DNA of 64,000 nt from Euphorbia lathyris (GCF_963576675.1 NC_088915.1:2237001-2301000); one strand, 5' to 3'; numbered from the stretch's first letter, positions 43,957 to 55,170 are shown. Translations and numbers: made by a program. The notes: generated from the letters alone by a model not told the origin.

Positions 43957-46057
43957 TTGTTGAAAGACCAACAAATAAAATATAATTTGTCCTAAATGTG
44001 CTATGGTCTAAATATATTCACAACAATGAACATTAACAGTAGTGTGGGATTTTGAGGCCCTTAATATTTTTTATAATGTGAGTTGGCCAAGGTTTTGTAT
44101 TTTTGAGATCAACCTGCTGGAGTGAGTGAAGCAAAGGTGGTAGGACTGATGTGGCTGCTTCTGATAGGACTGATGTCGCTGCTTCTGATAGGAAAATGAA
44201 GATGGCTCGTGATTGACTTAGTTCTTTATATTACATACTCATAGGTACAACTAGCTATTCGACTTCGTAGATTTCTCAATCATCTCTATGTCATAGCCTT
44301 AGAATAACTTAGACCAAATTTATCATCTGTTTAATTCAAGCTATATCTATTCTTCTATTTAGAGATTTACTTACAGCAGCTGCTGTTTTCGGCATGTTAT
44401 CCTCCAAGCATAAGCCCCTATATTCGAGACTTAGTATGCTGATCATTCATACTCTTTCACATATGTATCATTTGATCATGTTTATAAGGGACAACATCAA
44501 GGATACTTCGTTCCATCTTTCATGAGAATTTTTCGAAAATTCTTTCACTACAAAAAAACAGGCCTTTAACAACACTTTTATAGCAACAGTTTTATAAACT
44601 GTCTCATGGGCTCAACTAAAAAAGCCCAAAATATTAATTGGGCTAGACTAATCCACAACTTACCTATACTTGTAATCCCTAATTCCTAAATCCACAGTCT
44701 CTCGTTCTTCACATCTCCTATGTCGCGCAATCTGAAATTATCGTTCGTCAAACTTTGGTTCTGCACATCTCGTATATCGCAGTCTCCAATTGAGTCCGTC
44801 CGCCCAAGGTTAGACTTCCGATCGCCCATCGTTAGTCTCAAATTATAATTAGGCTGAATTTTATTGTTATGTGTTCTGAAATATTTTCGTTAGACACTTG
44901 TTCTTTATCGTTTGATTTTTTGAGATCGTTGTATGCGCGTTTGATTGTTGTAGATCCTTTCTGAGCTTTGGGTTCTTCACGGTGCTTCTTCAGGAACCTA
45001 GATCAAGGGTAAGTCTGAATCTCTATTTATACTATCTAGGTTTCTGCCTTTTCTTATTTGTAGATATCTTTCAAATTGTACCAGCTGTTTTTAAATTAGT
45101 CCATATCTACATGTAGTTGAACTCCAAAAATCATGTGGAGATCCTTTAGTTTATAGACAGGTACTGTTTCTAGATATAGATGCTGAGTATCTCATTTTTG
45201 TGTTTATTTCTTTTTTGAATTCTGTTCTTTCTTGTTTAGCTTACTGATATTGTTTATTGTCTGATTTTCCAGCAAAGCTTACAGCTCATTAGTATTAGTA
45301 TAGGGCAGCCCATAGTTTGTCCAAGTGATATGGAATACAGCTAATCTTCGCCAACTTCCTTCTCTCTCTCTCTCTCTCGATCTTTGGAATGAGTCGATTA
45401 ATAATCTTCGCCAGCTTCCTTCGCCAGGTTCAAATCGCTCTATGGATTTCACCACCCATTCGATTCATGTCTGCAGGAGGTATGAATTATCGTTCTTATT
45501 CTTTTTCTCTATCGTTTTCTTCTTCGTAACTGTTCTTTTTGTGGATTAAAACTCTGATTTCACAAAACCTAAATAGAATTTCACTATTCAGGTTTCTTCA
45601 TTTTGTCTTCAATCCTCTCTTTCTCTCTTTCTCTCTCATAGTCAATGTTCTTTCAGGTTGTTTCAATTAGGTTTCAGATTTTCAGTTTTCCTTTTTTTTT
45701 TGCTTTCTTTTTGTTCTTATCGATTTTATTCTTCTTCATCTTATCTCTATTCTTCTTATTTCCTTTTTTTAGAGTAACTCTGATTGCACAAAACATAACT
45801 TCTCAATCCTCGTGATTTATTGGTCTCAGTAGCTGCATGCAGGACATTGGGCGTTGGCTTTTCGAAAGCAAGTGTGGGGATACCGAGCGTCTATGAGAAG
45901 CCCAACTGGGGCTAGACCCTATTCAATGCAAGGTTTATTCTGAAGGTTAATCAAAAGGTAATGGTATAGTTTATATAGTAGAACTAACGTTTCTTATATT
46001 TTGCAATTTTAGAATTTGCCATTTGTAACACAAGAATTCTAATTATTATGATTACAG

Positions 46058-46434
46058 AGAGAACTAAGAGCAGGTGGCATAAAAGGACCTTCTTACAATT
46101 TCTTCCATGCACACCCCAAGGATATTGTTAAAATTGGAAAGGAGCTATGGCCACTTCCATGGAATTATCAGATCATCAAGTATTTTATGAAGTTCAGCCT
46201 CATTTTTACTATGGACCAAGCAATAGGGTAACTTCTTTTTGCTGTTAATTAAGGCAATTAAGTTATAATCTTTGGTCTTAATTGGGGCTTATTGGATGCA
46301 GGAAAGAACTTTGTGCAGTGGCTAGGTCCAAAACCTCAACTGATAGCTATTGATACTCATCTCGCTAAACAGATTCTGTACGACCAAGAATTAAACCCTA
46401 AACCTGAATTTGAATCTTATGTTAAAAGGATGTT
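46058..46434 (+). pseudogene. Captured cytochrome P450 fragment (CYP72-clan-like)
   Basis: The first exon-like segment 46058-46227, between ATTACAG and GTAAC, reads RELRAGGIKGPSYNFFHAHP (the proline-rich hinge, typically QGIKGPxYxFxxGN). The second, from about 46302, reads GKNFVQWLGPKPQLIAIDTH then LAKQILYDQELNPKPEFESY, matching the YGKxFxxWxGPxPxLxIxDPxLxKxIL region. The heme-binding and I-helix parts are absent. With the visible splice sites the frame is off by one between the segments, so no joined product is expected. The family within the clan is uncertain. Confidence 0.6.
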
Positions 46435-47485
46435 TGGTTCACTCATGTTTCTATGAAAAACATAAATATTTACAAATACCCTGTTATGGCTTCACTTGGT
46501 ATGCTGTTTGCCCTCACTCTGCTTTTGGCTTCAGTTTATTATATCTTTCATTGTTGTTATTGATAGTGAACATCTTCACTGATTATGAACATGTTACCTC
46601 ATCATTCAACCTGTTTAGCTTGTTGTTTTACAGAAAATATACATATTATGTGGAATGATATCATGGTAAAGTCTCACTTTGATATTATACATGCTACTAG
46701 CAGAGTTGAACTTGCTGCTCTTATTTCCAATTAGATTGGCTTATGACTGTCATACTTTAGACCTGAAATGAAAGAGAGAAAAATATTTTGAATTATTTGT
46801 CATTCTAATCATGTTTTTAGAAGCATTCTAGGTGTTAGTCTCTCAAATGAGTATAAGCTTTATTAAGCATTCTAGGGTATCCAGGCGCTCTGACACTTCA
46901 CAAACTTATGTCTGTTTTTCTATTCAACATTGCAGCTAGCAGGAGTTCAATGTGCTGGGAACCCACACTTTTGTGTGAATGAGGGTGGATCATATCAAGA
47001 AGAGGGGCAGAAGAACACTAAAGGTTACATTTGAGGCAAGGTATGTGTCATATGTGAATGTACAACACTGAAATAATGTCATCCGTATTTTGGCATTCAT
47101 TGATCGTTGGGTTGCTTTTCAGGTGGGAATGAAGCTGGTTTGCACTTTCTTATCACTACATGTTCCTTCTAAATCATCAAATGTTTCTGGAGAACAATTT
47201 AGCAGTATGACAAGTAGAATTTTCCCTGACTATCTTGAGCACAGAGAACACTTCTAAAGATTCTATTAGTTGGATACATTGGATCTGGGACAAGCACTAT
47301 TTTTAAGCAGGTAGTTAAAATAAAGTAGTGGTTTTAGACTTGTGGCTCAGAGATGATTTAATCTTGAAGAATAAGGCCATCTACTACATTTCCATTGTGA
47401 TTTTTCACCCAATTTATGTCATTTCAACATTAAAAAGTATGCACATTTCGAGTTTTCGACTAATTACAATATGGAATTGCTGCAG

Positions 47486-47771
47486 GCCTTGAACCATATT
47501 GATGCCATTCCTGGAATCCTCCTCCTTGTAAGTATATATTCTTCCTTAATTTATCCTCATTTTCAATTTCATCACTTAAACTTGTGCTTAATTAATCATA
47601 CATTTTCAATCATTTTTCCAGATTTTCTTGGCCTTGCTCATTTGCCCTTTTGACTTCTTTTATCGACCTACTAGTTACTGCTTCCTTCGTGTTCTTCGCA
47701 ACATAGTCTACTCTTCATTTTATAAGGTTCTAATGGTCGACTTTTTCATGGCTGATCAACTTACTAGCCAG
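47486..47771 (+). pseudogene. Captured PHO1/EXS-family exons
   Basis: Two exons in phase: 47486-47527 (ALNHIDAIPGILLL) and 47622-47771, 50 codons without a stop. The second reads [35 protein letters not shown] and [15 protein letters not shown]. The last is the conserved start of the EXS domain of plant PHO1/SYG1/XPR1 phosphate exporters (PLYKVxLxDFFxADQLTSQ), preceded by one hydrophobic membrane segment. GT-AG borders are intact. The SPX domain and the rest of EXS are absent, so the piece cannot transport phosphate. Confidence 0.72.
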
Positions 47772-48270
47772 GTGAGGAGGAAGCAAATGTCAATGTAGAA
47801 AGTTATGGAAATGACCATCTTGGAGTACTCATGGTGAGTTGATTTGTTGATTGTTACAATTTAAACTGACATTCTTATATGAAACTTAGTCTAATTCTCC
47901 TACTTTCCGAGTCTTTATTTATTAAGCCTATTTTTTATGAGATTTTGTAGGCTGAAATGCTGAAACTATTTTTCTGAGTCTTTATGGAAATGACGATGCT
48001 AATGCTGTTGTTCAAGGAGCTCAGTGGAAACTTACTCATAGTCAACAAATAAATTTAGGTGGATTTCTATGTTATTGAACTACTTTTGGTTATGTTTCCA
48101 GATTTTGTTAATTTTAGTTATAATTTTGAGAATATCTGTCAATGCTGTTGCACTCTGTAGAACTTTGGCTGGCCAGCTCTTTTTCGGGTGGCTCGGCGAC
48201 AAATTTCCACTCCGATAGACTAGTATCTCGCACCAAGACACTGGAGGAGTGGGTTCTCGATGATGGATCC

Positions 48271-49616
48271 ACCAAGCATACTGTTGTAATTGATCATTTG
48301 TTATTGACATGATGTAAATTGTAATAACGTGTTTGCTTCCTCAGATTGAGGCTGCAATCCCAAAATAATTGATATGAATTTCGACAGAAATTTCGTCGGT
48401 AAATTTATATTTGGTTACTAAAATTTTAGCGACGGATTACCGACTGAATTTCAGTCGGTATTTTTTTTAAATGAAAATGGATGCTAGAGGCGGTTTAAAC
48501 CGCGTGTAGAAAAGCGCCCCTACTGAAAAACCTTACCCCGGCGCCTTTGTAAAACCGTCGGTAAAGTAGCAACAGCTGCAATAACAACACTTTTCCGACG
48601 GTTACAAAAACTGTCGGTACTATTTGTAGCGACGGTTAAAACCGTCGCTACAGTAGAAAAATTTCGTCCGTAAATACCTTTTTTTTTGTAGTGTTTATAT
48701 GGTCTAAATGAATATTTTTGTGTTTAATACATTTATGTGTATTGAAGCTTAGCTATGCAAGTAAGAAATTGAACCCTAATGTTATGTAAGGTTAATTAGA
48801 TTCAGAGTGACAACAATAAGTGCTTTCTTCATTTTATTTATCTGAATTTTCTGCAACAGAGAACCTCTTGTACTAAGGAAAATTAAGGTAAAAAACTGAA
48901 AAAATGAAAAAAGAAGCTTTCTCACCAAGCATACAGTTGTAATTGATCATTTGTTATTGACATGATGTAAATTGTAATAACGTGTTTGCTTCCTCAGATT
49001 GAGGCTGCAATCCCAAAATAATTGATATGAATTTCGACAGAAATTTCTTCGGTAAATTTATATTTGGTTACTAAAATTTTAGCGACGGATTACCGACTGA
49101 ATTTCAGTCGGTATTTTTTTTAAATGAAAATGGATGCTAGAGGCGGTTTAAACCGCGTGTAGAAAAGCGCCCCTACTGAAAAACCTTACCCCGGCGCCTT
49201 TGTAAAACCGTCGGTAAAGTAGCAACAGCTGCAATAACAACACTTTTCCGACGGTTACAAAAACCGTCGGTACTATTTGTAGCGACGGTTAAAACCGTCG
49301 CTACAGTAGAAAAATTTCGTCGGTAAATACCTTTTTTTTTGTAGTGTTTATATGGTCTAAATGAATATTTTTGTGTTTAATACATTTATGTGTATTGAAG
49401 CTTAGCTATACAAGTAAGAAATTGAACCCTAATGTTATGTAAGGTTAATTAGATTCAGAGTGACAACAATAAGTGCTTTCTTCATTTTATTTATCTGAAT
49501 TTTCTGAACCTCTTATCCAATTTACAGATTAAGAGTTTCTTTACTTGTATTGCTCAAATAATACTAAGGAAAATTAAGGTAAAAAACTGAAAAAATGAAA
49601 AAAGAAGCTTTCTCAA
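48271..49616. repeat. Tandem duplication (653-bp offset) across the CACTA 2 right end
   Basis: The block from ACCAAGCATAC to AAGAAGCTTTCTCA is repeated head to tail. For instance, TGTAATTGATCATTTG lies at 48285 and again 653 bases on, and the CACTA right end occurs at 48693 and 49346. I count four substitutions plus one length difference: the first copy lacks about 50 bases around the AACCTCTT stretch. So one element has two right ends. Confidence 0.9.
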
Positions 49617-49883
49617 AGGTGTAATCGGAGGCCGAAATGAATGAATTTAGCAAAAAATGGCAATGTCATTGGGCAACAGTGATTCTTGCTGGATGGCCCT
49701 TACTACCCAAAATAGGCTTAGAAAAAGCAAAAAACGGAACCTCAAAAAGACTAAAAAATTCGAAAACTACCATTAATCATCAAAATTTATCAAATTGTTC
49801 TCAGAACTTGTAATCTAATTCTCCTACCGCATCCTGTACCGACTATTTTGTGGGCTGTTAAGATTGACGATGATCATAGAAGA

Positions 49884-50360
49884 ATGGAAATCAACATTAA
49901 GTTACATTAGCATATGAGGTGTTAGATGAAAGTTTTATGACCAACATTGATAAGCATATCAGAATCAATATCTTAGAAAGTATGGTCAATAGTCAAGGGT
50001 AAAGTAGAATTTTGATCATTTTTAGGAGAAAGAAAAGATCAATAAATAATTATTCGGTTTTTAAATCATTTCATTTTGTACAGATCAAATGTTCTTTTCG
50101 AGTATCAAAGGAAAGTATAGAAGTTGTTAAAGTTTGTCCTTGCTAAATTTGATCTGTACAGAATAAAATGATTTAAAATTCGATAATTATTTATTGATCT
50201 TTCTCTTAAAACTGATCAAAATTCTACTTTACTCTGGACTATTGACCATTTTTTTCTAAGATATTGATTCTGGTATGCTTATCAATGTTGGTTATAAAAC
50301 TTTTATCTAATACCTCATATGCTAATACAAATTTGATGTTGATTTTCATTCTTATATGAC
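49884..50360. repeat. Large inverted repeat with about 200-bp arms
   Basis: The left arm (about 49884-50089) and the complement of the right arm (about 50149-50360) share CATATGAGGT, CCAACATTGATAAGCATA, AATCAATATCTTAGAAA, GTAAAGTAGAATTTTGATCA and TCTGTACAGATCAAAT-type blocks. There are scattered mismatches and a spacer of about 60 bases. The minus-strand frame 50239-50442 reads through the right arm (RMKINIKFVLAYEVLDKSFI) but resembles nothing I know. Confidence 0.85.
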
Positions 50361-50899
50361 CATAGTCAATCTCAACAGCCTCCATTTTTCCGATTAGGCT
50401 CAATGAATATCCTTCCTTTATTGGATTTTTAACTCTAATCATACCCTGGACTTCTAGGCACCTTCAATACCATGACCCAAATACAATAAATCTCAAATTG
50501 AGATAGCATGAATGAGTAGTATGAACAGATGACCATAAACTGATGACAAGTTAAACAACCATAATCTTGTCAAGAAGATAAGGCCAAAACTAATTGAACT
50601 AATCATAATCTAGTTAAACAAGCATGTTCCTGCAATATGGGTTTCATCAAGTTTGAACAGTTTGAGCAATAGAAAAAAAAATCAGCAAAACCAAAATATC
50701 AATATGAAACAAGGACTACAGATGAACTTCTGAAAATAAATAAAATTTGACACGGGCATTTGATGATACAACGTAATAACACAATGAACCAACCAATCAA
50801 ACAAACTGTTTTGAAACATAAATTTTTAAATAATGCAAATTTAATTGTAAGAGGGACATGTTAATAAAAAAATAAATTATTAATTCAAAACCTCAAGTT

Positions 50900-51065
50900 A
50901 ATTGCAGCCTCTCATCATTTGTTGTAAGAAAGGATCGTTTTCTTCTTCGCCGGCCACATTCTGCAATCAGTGCTAGAATATATATTTTTTTCTTTCTTCC
51001 TGTTTCTGAAGATCTGTTGAATCACTCATATCTTGACATGAATTTTCTTCATGTTTCTTCAATGT
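50900..51065 (-). pseudogene. JMJ25-like fragment, copy 3 (single exon)
   Basis: The minus strand reads YSSTDCRMWPAKKKTI, matching the exon YCSTDCKTWPAKTITI at 10591-10660 and the one near 29870-29920. The surrounding bases share TTCGCCGGCCACATTCTGCA. The zinc-finger exon is not found nearby. Confidence 0.5.
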
Positions 51066-51254
51066 CATATTTCCTACACAATATAAACTCAGTTAAAATC
51101 GTGTTTTCTAAATGGATTCTGATTTTTCACTATCATTCTAGATATTTTTGAATTTTTATTTATTTTCTTAAACATTGCAAGGTAGATCTATTCAGATTTC
51201 TCCTTTGGTTTTGATTTAAAAAAATTACTGAATAGTCATATCCTTCTAAAAATA

Positions 51255-51780
51255 TATGTAGGTTCGGAAACTTCATAAGGCAAAAGAACAAATTCCACAA
51301 ATCATTATATGTATAAACTTAATGGTGCTGCTCAAAGTTCAAATTGAAAAGCCATACACATATATTAAAATTAGGAGCTTTCAGTAGATTAGAAAAAGAA
51401 ACTAAAAATCAGTGAAAGACATTAGGCAAAGTTTTGAATCACATCAAATTAACATATATACAACTAATGAGAGAGAGTATACATACAGTCCTCGAAAAGC
51501 CCAGGCAAAGCAACGACTCTTTTATAAGTGAAAGCTATTGTTTATTTGATAGGTGAGATAGAGAACTCGTTCATCTTTCCTAACTAAATACAACTGAGAT
51601 AGAGAATAAAAGAAACTTTTGATGCAATGTTGGTGAAGAGTTGCTCCAGATATATGAGATTTGGGGGTATAGGGTTTTTGTTCATCAATCATTTTGTTTA
51701 TATATGAGATTTGGGAGGGTATAATTGTAATTAACTTTTATCTGCTAGGGTTTATGTGGAGGAATCATTTTGTTTATATA
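51255..51780. repeat. Paralogous 5' segment of the B3-type locus (copy 2)
   Basis: It is collinear with 41300-41780 (see that entry for shared blocks). There is no B3 domain beside this copy. Instead the JMJ25-like exon lies about 190 bp away. Confidence 0.65.
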
Positions 51781-53780
51781 TTTTAAAATTTAACAATTGC
51801 ATTTTTATTTAAGTTAATAGATTTTTATATGTAATTAAAAAAAAAGATAATGACGAAATTTGACTCTAACATTTGTTTTAAAAGTGCAAATTTAGCCTTA
51901 ACGCATGAAATAGTTCAACTTTAATCCTAACGTTTCCAAACAAGATCAATTTTAGCATTATTATATTAAAAATTTGAAAAGGCTAGTTTGACTATTATTT
52001 AATTGTCATATTATACATTCCAAACAAGTTTTATGATAAATTGAAGCACTTTCGAAATTTTTTTTTTTGTTTGTAATTATATTAATAACACAATAAAAAA
52101 TTTAGACACCTGTAGGTGCCGCGGCCTCGCCCGGAAGACCCGGGGGTGGACACCGTTGACGACAGATGCTGTGATTGACGCTGAAAGCAACCAATCGCGG
52201 AATCAAGCTGCTCGGCAGGGCCAGAGCTCGGAGTATGGAAGAGTCGCCACCCGCGAATGGGAAATGAACACCGATCCCTTGCGGGAGATCGGTGAGGGTT
52301 CGGGAAATTAGGTACGAGCCGAGAAGGTTAGATCCTTTCTGGAGAAAGGCTACTAGGCACCCCGATATCGCCCGATTCTGAACCACCGGCCTCCTACTTA
52401 GCATGTTAGGCGCTAATGGACTAATCACATATTTCTTTAAGTTTAAAATTCATTTGAAACCTTTTCTTTCTCGTTTTGAAAACTGTTTTAAGATATATTA
52501 TTGAAAGCCAGAATCACCCATTTGCATGAATTTAGAGTATGTAAAAGAAGGAGGGAGGTAGAAGAATTGATTAATTACAACATATGAATATCTTTCTAAG
52601 CTATACACATCAAATCTAAACTAGTATCTCTTCCCAAAACGTGTTTATTTTCATGGTTCGTGCCTTAATTGTCGTTGGAACGATTTAGGCACGTTTCAAA
52701 ACCCCGTGGATTTACTTGCTTTTCACTTGAACCGCCGTTGGAACGACTCGAGTGTTTGAAAACGTGAAAAATGCACATTCAACCGAAAACGTGATTAAGC
52801 ATACAAGTCCATTTATTTTTGTACAAAACCGTTTAAACGTAAAACGATTCAAAACTTTATTGTTTACAAAAAAACGATTAATTACAAGGCTCGCTTAATC
52901 CATTGTTGGAACAGATTAAGTTTTCAAAACGCGACGTTTAGAAAACCATTTGGAACCAAAAAGAAGATGTTGAAAACTCTTATTTACATTTTGAAAGTCT
53001 CCAAATACCTTTAATTTACATAATCAAATTAAAATCTTTTTGGTGGTTTGTTTTTCCCATTTTCACTCACTTTAATCCTTACTTCCCTTTAAACAATACA
53101 AACATAGTTATAACAATTAACCATTTTAGTCCAAAACTCACCCAACCAAATACATTTGAAATATATACCTATAGATGTCAAAGGGAAAAGAAGGAATATA
53201 TACATATATATATACATTTTTAGTAAAAATGGTAATTATATCTATGGATTAAAAACGAGGTAAAGAGAAGATATATACACTATGGTTACTAATAGGTAAA
53301 AATAGTAATGAATATAATACTAGATATAATACACTTTTATTTTAATTGAAAAACATGTAAAAATAATGAATAAGGTTCATAAATAAAAAAATAACCTTTA
53401 GTTTAAAATTGTTTTTACATAATGGATTCATAGAAAATAACCCCCCAAAGTAATAATTAATATAGTTTAAATGAATTTAAAGAAAACATATACATATACA
53501 TATAGTCTTACAAAACCAAATTAATGAAAATGATCCCCAAATATACAAAATAAGTAAATACATAATAAGTAATTATTAGTTACATACCCCAAAAATAATT
53601 TTAATAAACATATTACATAATCATATATACATATATATAAGAATAAATGCCAATATTTAACTTTTATAAAATTTCAATTTTTTTAGAAAAATAAAATTTT
53701 TCCCAAAAAATCCACTCTTTCTCTAGAAAAAATATTTCCCAAAAAGAGCTCATCCTCCTCAAATGCATGGGGATCCGTGC

Positions 53781-53790
53781 CTTTTATAGG
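53781..53790 (+). promoter_or_regulatory. TATA-like box upstream of the second palindrome array
   Basis: CTTTTATAGG lies about 25 bases before the first copies of the palindromic motif, in an otherwise GC-rich stretch. It is offered as the putative LTR promoter on spacing and composition only. Confidence 0.35.
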
Positions 53791-53814
53791 CGTCGGGCAT
53801 GTACGCTCAACCTA

Positions 53815-54290
53815 CGATGAGCGTCGCCTGCCTCTCGTCGGGCGACGCTCATCGGGCGACGCTAAACATACGTTGAGCTTCACCCGCCCCTCGTCGGGCG
53901 ACGCTCAACCTACGTTGGGCGTACGCCCAACAAGTGTTGGGTGTCGCCTAACATGGGTTGAGCGCACGCCCAACCATCGTTGGGCGTCGCCCAACATCTG
54001 TTGGGCGCACACCCAACAGCCGTTGGGCGTATGCCCAACTGCCGTTGGGCGTTGCCCATCGATTGTTGGGCGACGCCCAATGCTGGTTGGGCGACGCCCG
54101 ACGCTGGATCGACGACGCCCGACGTGTGTTGGGCGTTCGCCTAAAGAGTTGGGTGACGCCCAGTGTCTGTTGGACGTACGCCCAATGCTTGTTGGGCGAC
54201 GCCCACCGTGCATCGGACGTTCGTACAATGAGTTGGTCGATCGCCGAACGAGCATTGGGCGTGCGTCAAACGTCCATCGGACGAGCGTTT
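53815..54290. repeat. Array of GTTGGGCG-NN-CGCCCAAC palindromes
   Basis: About 20 copies of a 17-18 base palindrome recur at roughly 22-base spacing with variable 3-6 base joints. Clear copies: 53914-53931 (perfect), 53936-53952, 53957-53974, 53979-53995, 54000-54017, 54023-54040, and degenerate ones up to 54290. Because the unit reads the same on both strands, long spurious frames appear on both strands (arginine-rich, with SVGRRPT-type repeats). They are not genes. Confidence 0.85.
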
Positions 54291-54809
54291 GACATGCCGA
54301 GCTCCGTGTCTGGCGCACAAGAGACGACGCTCGCCTATCGGGAGCGCCATTCATTATTCGTCGATCGACGTCCGACTTCCGGGGCCTTCTCGTCCACCGA
54401 TAAAACGGTGAACATACCCGACGGCATCCGGGAGATATTGAATTTGTTAGTGGGACTCACAAGTGCCGGCTCTCCAAGATTTTTCTTGATTTAAATTTTC
54501 GAACTAATGGAATCAACCGCTTTGGCTATTTTATCGTAGGTTTTCATCATAGGTCCTCCGACTCGGTGTCTACAGTTGCCCCTACTTTCCTATTTTGACA
54601 GTGATGTGTGTGCTTTTTCGAAAATCATTTTCGTAAATACAACACATGCAATGTGAAACATATTAAACTAAAAGACACATATAGAGTGGGAGGAGAAATA
54701 CCTGACCTCCACGTCGTGGGCCTTCAACTTGTCCCCAGTCCTTGTATCGGCCGTGAGCGTTGATCTCTCTCCGTGATTTCTTGTCCCAGGTCTCTAAGCC
54801 GACCATCCA

Positions 54810-55170
54810 ACCCTAGTCTCTACACCGACCGCAGGTATATAGCTCCTTCTCGCGACCCTAGTCTCTAAATCGACCGCAGGTATATAGGTATTTCTAGCGA
54901 CCCTAGTCTCTAAATCGACCGCATGTATATATCTCTTTCTAGCGACCCTAGTTTCTAAATCGACCACAAGTATATAGCTCTTTCTAGCGACCCTAATCTC
55001 TAAATCGACCGCAGGTATATAGCTGTTTCTAGCGACCCTAGTCTCTAAATCGACCGCAAGTATATAGCTCTTTTTAGCGACCATAGTCTCTAAATCGACT
55101 GCAGGTATATTGCTCGTTCTAGCAACCATAGTCTCTAAATCGACCGCTGGTATATATCTTGTTTAGGTTT
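54810..55170. repeat. 45-bp tandem array, eight units
   Basis: Units start at 54810, 54855, 54900, 54945, 54990, 55035, 55080 and 55125 with consensus ACCCTAGTCTCTAAATCGAC followed by CGCAGGTATATAGCTCTTTC and TAGCG. The period is a multiple of three, so the minus strand is open for 111 codons with a 15-residue repeat (VARKSYIPAVDLETR). With no start context or family match I regard it as non-coding. Such arrays are common in the untranslated parts of Tat/Ogre elements. Confidence 0.9.

Larger units (their letters stand above)
44546..48693. mobile_element. CACTA element 2 carrying host gene fragments (Pack-CACTA)
   Basis: Left end CACTACAAAAAAACAGGC at 44546; right end TTTTTTTTTGTAGTG ending at 48693. 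TTT on both sides (44543-44545, 48694-48696) is the 3-bp duplication. The right subterminal region carries inverted CGACGG/CCGTCG motifs (48420-48665). The paralogous block at 58812 shows the uninterrupted flank (AAAATTC-CTT-ATATGG), a natural empty site. No transposase frame is visible. Inside are UTR-like exons (near 44940-45005), P450 and PHO1/EXS fragments, and CT microsatellites (45361-45380). Confidence 0.9.
52111..54574 (+). mobile_element. Long LTR-like unit (possibly Tat/Ogre-type gypsy)
   Basis: It starts TGTAGGTGCC and ends GTGTCTACA, so the termini are TGTAG...CTACA. The first 300 bases (GAGTCGCCACC, GATCCCTTGCGGGAGATCGG, CTACTAGGCACCCCGATATC, CGGCCTCCTACTTAGCATGT) resemble the beginnings of long Tat/Ogre-type LTRs. 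A TATA-like CTTTTATAGG lies at 53781, where an LTR promoter would be. The second copy and coding region are missing and no 5-bp duplication is seen (ACACC against GTTGC), so both boundaries are tentative. Confidence 0.42.

Noticed and set aside
50239..50442. 67-codon minus frame in the inverted repeat
   Set aside because: No recognisable family, and the opposite arm has decayed equivalents with stops. Kept only as part of the inverted-repeat finding.
52102..52428. 108-codon minus frame
   Set aside because: It lies over the GC-rich start of an LTR-like unit, and its sequence resembles no protein I know.
53815..54290. CRISPR-like regular array
   Set aside because: Units are adjacent palindromes with 3-6 base joints, not repeats separated by unique spacers. 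The context is a plant genome.
53777..54494. Four long arginine-rich frames on both strands
   Set aside because: Same cause: a 22-base palindromic repeat gives mirrored repeat peptides on both strands.
52111..54574. Solo LTR with target duplication
   Set aside because: The TG...CA ends look right but flanking pentamers ACACC and GTTGC do not match, so I did not call it a solo LTR.
54794..55129. 111-codon minus-strand protein
   Set aside because: It is a direct translation of a 45-bp minisatellite, with no start context and no family match. Described as a repeat.
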